The notes beneath the pieces are model-generated. The model saw only the letters and a list, made by a program, of their open reading frames with translations. It ran no database searches and was not told the DNA's origin. A stretch of DNA of 64,000 nt from Saccharibacillus kuerlensis DSM 22868. Lineage in GTDB: Bacteria; Bacillota; Bacilli; Paenibacillales; Paenibacillaceae. A program made the translations under genes and the position numbers. The stretch is taken from contig NZ_KB899281.1 in assembly GCF_000378145.1 (NCBI RefSeq), positions 1-64,000 on the forward strand. Reading direction: 5' to 3'. Of this stretch, positions 60,244 to 64,000 are shown piece by piece (within the stretch, counting starts at the first letter, position 1; each line of letters starts with the position of its first letter).

Positions 60244-61128
60244 CTAGCCTTGATCGGATTTGGGCAGCTGCTGTTCCAGCTCGCGGCCCATTTCCGCCGA
60301 GCGTGCCGTACAGCTCTGAGCGGCGCGAATAACGGCACCGAAGAAATCGCTCTCGTCGAGTTTAAGGAGAGCAGCTTGGGTAGCTCCGTTAGGCGAAGTG
60401 ACTTTACGGCGAAGTTCGGCCGGTTCTTCACCTGTCTGACGAACCATTTGTGCTGCGCCGAGCACGGTCTGTATCGTCATCTCACGGGCTTGTTCGGAAG
60501 TCAATCCTCCAAGTACCGCAGCTTCCATTAGTGCTTCCATCATGTAATAGACATATGCCGGACCGCTGCCTGAAATTCCGGTCAGCGAATCGATTTTTTC
60601 TTCTTCAGTTTCGACAATCATTCCGACCGCTTCGAACAGAAGACGTGCCGTACGGCGGTGTTCTTCGGAGAGCCCGGCTGAATAACTGAGTCCGGTAACC
60701 CCAAGACCGATCGAACTGGACGTGTTGGGCATTGTGCGAACAATCGGCTGCTCGGGACGCCCGAGCAGCGTATGCATCGTACCGATCGAGAGTCCGGCAA
60801 TCATGGATACGATCAAGGTACGGGGACCGATCAGCTTACCCAGCTGTTGAAGGGCTTCGGCGGCATCTTTCGGTTTCATTCCGAGGATAACAACCGGAGA
60901 ATTGCGCAGCACCTCCTCTTTAGAGGTTGGATCGTTCGTTCCGGGAGTGCCGTAACGCTGCTTAAGATGCTCAAGGCGAGCGGTGTCGCTCCGGTTTAAG
61001 AATGTAAGTTGTGCAGGTGCAATGACTGCGCGGGCAATCAGGCCGCGGGCGACAGCCTCAGCCATCGAACCGGCGCCGAAAAAGCAGATAGGGTCTTCGA
61101 TCAGCATGCGGGATTGGGTCATATTCAT
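60244..61128 (-). CDS. proC: Pyrroline-5-carboxylate reductase
   Basis: ProC makes proline from pyrroline-5-carboxylate with NAD(P)H. The 294-residue protein has CFFGAGSMAEAVARGLI (nucleotide loop), MKPKDAAEAL, VSMIAGLSIGTM, VRTMPNTSSSIGLGVTG, LTGISGSGPAYVYYMMEAL and KVTSPNGATQAAL. ATG 61128 lies after GGAAAGGATGAG; ATG 61122 is close by. It follows proA by 47 nt and is probably the third gene of proBAC. Confidence 0.95.
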   Translation of the reverse strand: MNMTQSRMLIEDPICFFGAGSMAEAVARGLIARAVIAPAQLTFLNRSDTARLEHLKQRYGTPGTNDPTSKEEVLRNSPVVILGMKPKDAAEALQQLGKLIGPRTLIVSMIAGLSIGTMHTLLGRPEQPIVRTMPNTSSSIGLGVTGLSYSAGLSEEHRRTARLLFEAVGMIVETEEEKIDSLTGISGSGPAYVYYMMEALMEAAVLGGLTSEQAREMTIQTVLGAAQMVRQTGEEPAELRRKVTSPNGATQAALLKLDESDFFGAVIRAAQSCTARSAEMGRELEQQLPKSDQG

Positions 61129-61175
61129 CTCATCCTTTCCAAGTTGAACAGCTGGGTGAATCGATAATGTCCGGT

Positions 61176-62486
61176 TTACTGGCGAATTTGACCAGTTCCG
61201 TAAATCCGGTATTTGGAGGAGGTCAGCGCAGGCAGCCCCATAGGTCCGCGTGCATGCAGCTTCTGTGTGCTGATACCGATTTCTGCGCCGAATCCGAATT
61301 CAAAACCGTCAGTGAAGCGGGTAGAAGCGTTATGATAGACCGCTGCAGCGTCAACTTCGTTCAGGAAGCGTACAGCGTTCTTCTCGTCCTCGGTTACGAT
61401 ACATTCGGAGTGTTTGGTCCCGAACTTGTCGATATGAGCTATCGCTTCATCTAGCCCACCTACAATCTTGATGTTCAGAATATAATCATTGTATTCTGTT
61501 CCGTAATCTTCTTCGGAAGCCGGGTTGGCTTCCGGCACAAGCTCACGAGTCCGTTCGTCGCCCCGCAGCTCGACATTGCGTTCCAGCAGCTGTCCTGCCA
61601 GAGAAGACAATTCACGATTTGCAAAATCTTCGTGCAGGATTAACGTTTCCATCGAATTGCAGACGGAAGGACGCTGGATTTTGGCGTTCAATGCAATAGC
61701 TTCGGCCATTGAAGGATCCGCAGACGCATCGAGATACGTATGACAGACGCCGGCGCCCGTTTCGATCACCGGTACAGTCGCATTTTGCACGACATTATTG
61801 ATTAGGGAGCGGCCGCCTCGCGGAATAATTACATCAAGCAGACCGTTCAGCTTCAGCATTTCGTCGACCGAGCTGCGCGAAGCATCTTCGATTACTTGAA
61901 GGGCGTCCGGCGGAAGACTTGTCTGAGCCAGCGCGGCGCGAAGGACCTCGGCAATGCGCTTATTGGTGGACAAGGCAGCGGAACCGCCCCGAAGCACGAC
62001 AGCATTGCCTGTTTTGAGGCATAGTGCAGCCGCGTCAACGGTCACATTCGGCCGTGCTTCGTAAATAATACCGATTACGCCGAGCGGTACGCTGACTTTC
62101 TCGATATGAAGTCCGTTCGGACGTTCAATAGTCTCGAGTACTCTCCCTGTTGGATCAGGCAGATCCGCAACCAATTTGAGTGCATCGGATATGGAAGTAA
62201 TCCGCTCCGCGTTCAACATCAACCGGTCGAGAAGCGATTCGCTTGTGCCGCCTGCGCGTCCCCGCTCCAAATCTTCCCGGTTCGCTTCGATCAGTGAATC
62301 GGCTTCAACGATCAAAGCGTCAGCCATCGCCAGTAGGGCGGCGTTTTTCTCATCTGTGGATAGAGAAGCCATCCGGCGGGCAGCAGTGCCGGCGAGCGAG
62401 GCTTTGAATTTTACCTCGCTGTAAGAGTCGACAGTGCTGGATGCTTGGGCTGTGTCTGCTTGATCGGTAAGATTTTTTTCACTCAT
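61176..62486 (-). CDS. proA: Glutamate-5-semialdehyde dehydrogenase (gamma-glutamyl phosphate reductase)
   Basis: ProA reduces gamma-glutamyl phosphate with NADPH. The 436-residue protein has PLGVIGIIYEARPNVTVDA, LKTGNAVVLRGGSAALSTN, IIPRGGRSLINNV, KIQRPSVCNSMETLI with the catalytic Cys, and FGFGAEIGISTQKLHARGPMG. ATG 62486 directly after AAGGAGGAAATAATA is chosen; the longer frame from 62534 lacks a site. It lies between proB and proC. Confidence 0.96.
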   Translation of the reverse strand: MSEKNLTDQADTAQASSTVDSYSEVKFKASLAGTAARRMASLSTDEKNAALLAMADALIVEADSLIEANREDLERGRAGGTSESLLDRLMLNAERITSISDALKLVADLPDPTGRVLETIERPNGLHIEKVSVPLGVIGIIYEARPNVTVDAAALCLKTGNAVVLRGGSAALSTNKRIAEVLRAALAQTSLPPDALQVIEDASRSSVDEMLKLNGLLDVIIPRGGRSLINNVVQNATVPVIETGAGVCHTYLDASADPSMAEAIALNAKIQRPSVCNSMETLILHEDFANRELSSLAGQLLERNVELRGDERTRELVPEANPASEEDYGTEYNDYILNIKIVGGLDEAIAHIDKFGTKHSECIVTEDEKNAVRFLNEVDAAAVYHNASTRFTDGFEFGFGAEIGISTQKLHARGPMGLPALTSSKYRIYGTGQIRQ

Positions 62487-62549
62487 TATTATTTCCTCCT
62501 TATCCATATTTAAGAGATTGATCTCGAAAGTCACCCTGATGAAATCCAG

Positions 62550-63653
62550 TTACCCCAATGAAATCCATTCATCCCGATGGATCGCTTCCAGTCGGTGTAG
62601 ATCTTTCAGTACCTCCAGCACTCGGGGTCCCGGTATCCCGCAGACACGCTGAAGGTCTTCCATATCATAATTGACGACGCCTCGTCCGACGATATCTCCT
62701 TCAGGACCGCGCACTTCGACGACGTCTCCTTCGTGAAATTGCCCTTCCACAGCCGTAATGCCGACGGGGAGCAGACTGCGACCTTCTTCGGCAAGTGCAC
62801 GTTTTGCACCGGCATCGACAATCAGAGCACCGAGAGGGCGCGATAGATAGCCAAGCCACTGCTTCTTGACCGGCATGGAAGCCACCCGTGTCGTGAACAG
62901 CGTTCCGCGTCCTCCGCCCGAAGCGGCGGCGGTCAGATCGCCGGCTTCGCTTGCACGGCCGATAAAGACCGGGACTCCTCCGCGGGTAGCGATCCGGGCG
63001 GCATCGAGCTTGGATCGCATGCCGCCGGTACCGACACTGCTTCCGCTGCCGCCGGCCATCCGGTAGATCTCATCGCTAATTTCGTCGATCGTCTCGTATT
63101 TGAAAGCATTCGGATCATTCCGCGGATCGGCGCTGTAGAGACCGTCCATATCAGTCAGAATAATCAGCCGCTCCGCTTTGACCAGGTTGGCGACGAGGGC
63201 AGACAAGGTGTCGTTATCACCAAATTTCAGTTCGTCGACGGATACCGTATCGTTCTCGTTGAATATCGGAAGAATACCGCGCGCCAGTAGTTCCTCGACC
63301 GTCATGACTGCATTGCCGATTCGCTGGCGGCTGTGGAAATCTGTACGGGTCAACAAGATTTGGGCGGCAACGTGACCGTAATCGGCCAGCGCCTCTTGAT
63401 AAGCCTGCATAAGCAGTGCCTGTCCGACAGCTGCGGAGGCTTGTTTTTCATACAATTTTTTGGGGCGTTCAGAGTAGCCGATTGCCCGAAATCCAGCAGC
63501 TACGGCGCCGGAAGTAACCAGCAGCGGCTGATAGCCAAGTTTGTACAAGGAAGCCAACTCCCCCGCGAAGTAAGCGACTGCTTCTCGATTAAGACCGCCT
63601 TGGCTGCTCGTCAGCGAACTGCTGCCTATTTTGACTACAATACGTTTTGACAT
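62550..63653 (-). CDS. proB: Glutamate 5-kinase
   Basis: ProB phosphorylates glutamate, the first and feedback-controlled step of proline synthesis. The 367-residue protein has an amino acid kinase domain (RIVVKIGSSSLTSSQGGLN, VTSGAVAAGFRAIGY, IFNENDTVSVDELKFGDND, ILTDMDGLYSADPR) and a C-terminal PUA domain (GALIVDAGAKRALAEEGRSLL). ATG 63653 follows AGAAGGAGA; the longer frame to 63701 runs into the T-box terminator. A T-box leader lies upstream. Confidence 0.96.
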   Translation of the reverse strand: MSKRIVVKIGSSSLTSSQGGLNREAVAYFAGELASLYKLGYQPLLVTSGAVAAGFRAIGYSERPKKLYEKQASAAVGQALLMQAYQEALADYGHVAAQILLTRTDFHSRQRIGNAVMTVEELLARGILPIFNENDTVSVDELKFGDNDTLSALVANLVKAERLIILTDMDGLYSADPRNDPNAFKYETIDEISDEIYRMAGGSGSSVGTGGMRSKLDAARIATRGGVPVFIGRASEAGDLTAAASGGGRGTLFTTRVASMPVKKQWLGYLSRPLGALIVDAGAKRALAEEGRSLLPVGITAVEGQFHEGDVVEVRGPEGDIVGRGVVNYDMEDLQRVCGIPGPRVLEVLKDLHRLEAIHRDEWISLG

Positions 63654-63687
63654 GGAATTCTCCTTCTTTCTGCCGTACAAAATAAAA

Positions 63688-63734
63688 AAGCTTTCGTCCA
63701 TGCACAGCCCGGGCTATGCGAAGGACGAAAGCTT
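63688..63734 (-). terminator. T-box controlled terminator before proB
   Basis: AAGCTTTCGTCC and GGACGAAAGCTT form a 12-bp stem with an inner AGCCCGGGCT; on the minus strand it runs into TTTTTTATTTT. Confidence 0.9.
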
Positions 63735-63960
63735 GACATGCGCTTCCGCGGTACCACCTTGATTGACGGCCGAAGCCGCCCCACTTGAACCCTGCTAACG
63801 GAGGGCGCCGTCCGGAATTGTCGTCCGGATCGCTCGGAGGTAGGTTTCAGAAAGACCGAACTGTGAATTCTTACAGCCAAAGGGTTGCGTACAGACAACG
63901 AAGTGCCAACACAAACCGCAAAGGAATTCACTCTCTGGAAGGTGGCCCCTTTCTTACTGG
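63688..63960 (-). promoter_or_regulatory. T-box riboswitch leader of proBAC
   Basis: On the minus strand the T-box core AAGGTGGTACCGCGG is at 63746-63760, followed by a terminator. Upstream a stem I is bounded by GTGAATTC (63925-63932) and GAATTCAC (63863-63870). The core's GGTGG can pair with uncharged tRNA. Downstream genes imply tRNA-Pro; a CCU within the stem I strand (AACCCTTTGG on the minus strand) is a possible specifier but was not aligned rigorously. The 5' limit is approximate. Confidence 0.9.
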
Positions 63961-64000
63961 TCCCGTCATTGCGGTGTAACGTATAGTTTTTCCTAGAATA

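Overview
The window reads as one continuous chromosomal stretch from a spore-former-type Gram-positive bacterium, most likely Paenibacillaceae (Paenibacillus, Saccharibacillus or a close relative). This rests on strong purine-rich Shine-Dalgarno sites, frequent TTG/GTG starts, TRAP (mtrB) and T-box control, bacillithiol genes, and a gene order that follows the Bacillus subtilis cmk-to-dnaD backbone. The genus is inferred from gene content; no search was run.

Layout. 1-282 is the right end of an IS3-family element. 371-4021 holds a secreted polysaccharide deacetylase (minus strand), mecA, prsW and a PilZ protein (motI/ypfA). 4207-10648 is core housekeeping: cmk, rpsA, der, plsY, gpsA, a 2Fe-2S ferredoxin and hup. 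10951-17543 carries mtrB and a menaquinone/polyprenyl operon (hepS, menG, an mqnP-like UbiA, ubiX, mqnA, hepT), then ndk and cheR. 17729-28023 is an aromatic amino acid supercluster: aroC-aroB-aroH, a TRAP-type leader, trpDCFBA, hisC and tyrA. 28095-33618 is a patch of poorly characterised genes with an ECF sigma/anti-sigma pair and a candidate small RNA. 33763-48709 returns to conserved order: ypjA, a MazG-like gene, dapB, mgsA, bshB1, bshA, cca, birA, panBCD, dinG, rex, mtaD, ypmB. 49108-53072 contains an FtsH-like protease with a membrane partner and a tautomerase-decarboxylase fusion facing a LysR regulator. 53270-57408 is hbd-ackA-asnS-dnaD, followed by four tandem hairpin repeats. 57907-60120 is a second ECF sigma module. 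60244-63960 is a proBAC operon on the minus strand behind a T-box leader.

How the genes work together. aroC/aroB/aroH and tyrA/hisC feed and drain chorismate. The chorismate dehydratase MqnA also draws on it for futalosine-type menaquinone synthesis, for which HepS/HepT make the prenyl tail. The TRAP protein encoded at 10951 is well placed to bind the GAG/TAG repeats at 20557-20602 and to control trpDCFBA. panBCD, birA, dapB and the bacillithiol genes form a cofactor and cell-wall precursor block.

The most unusual points are: TRAP leader and attenuator present but trpE absent; aroH and an ECF sigma gene that seem to need ATC/ATT-type starts; tandem hairpins with compensatory stem changes behind dnaD; a consensus promoter and terminator pair bounding an uncharacterised transcript of about 80 nt; an FtsH-like protease that lacks its external domain beside a membrane gene that might supply one; and a tautomerase/CMD fusion. 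No tRNA, rRNA or CRISPR array was seen.
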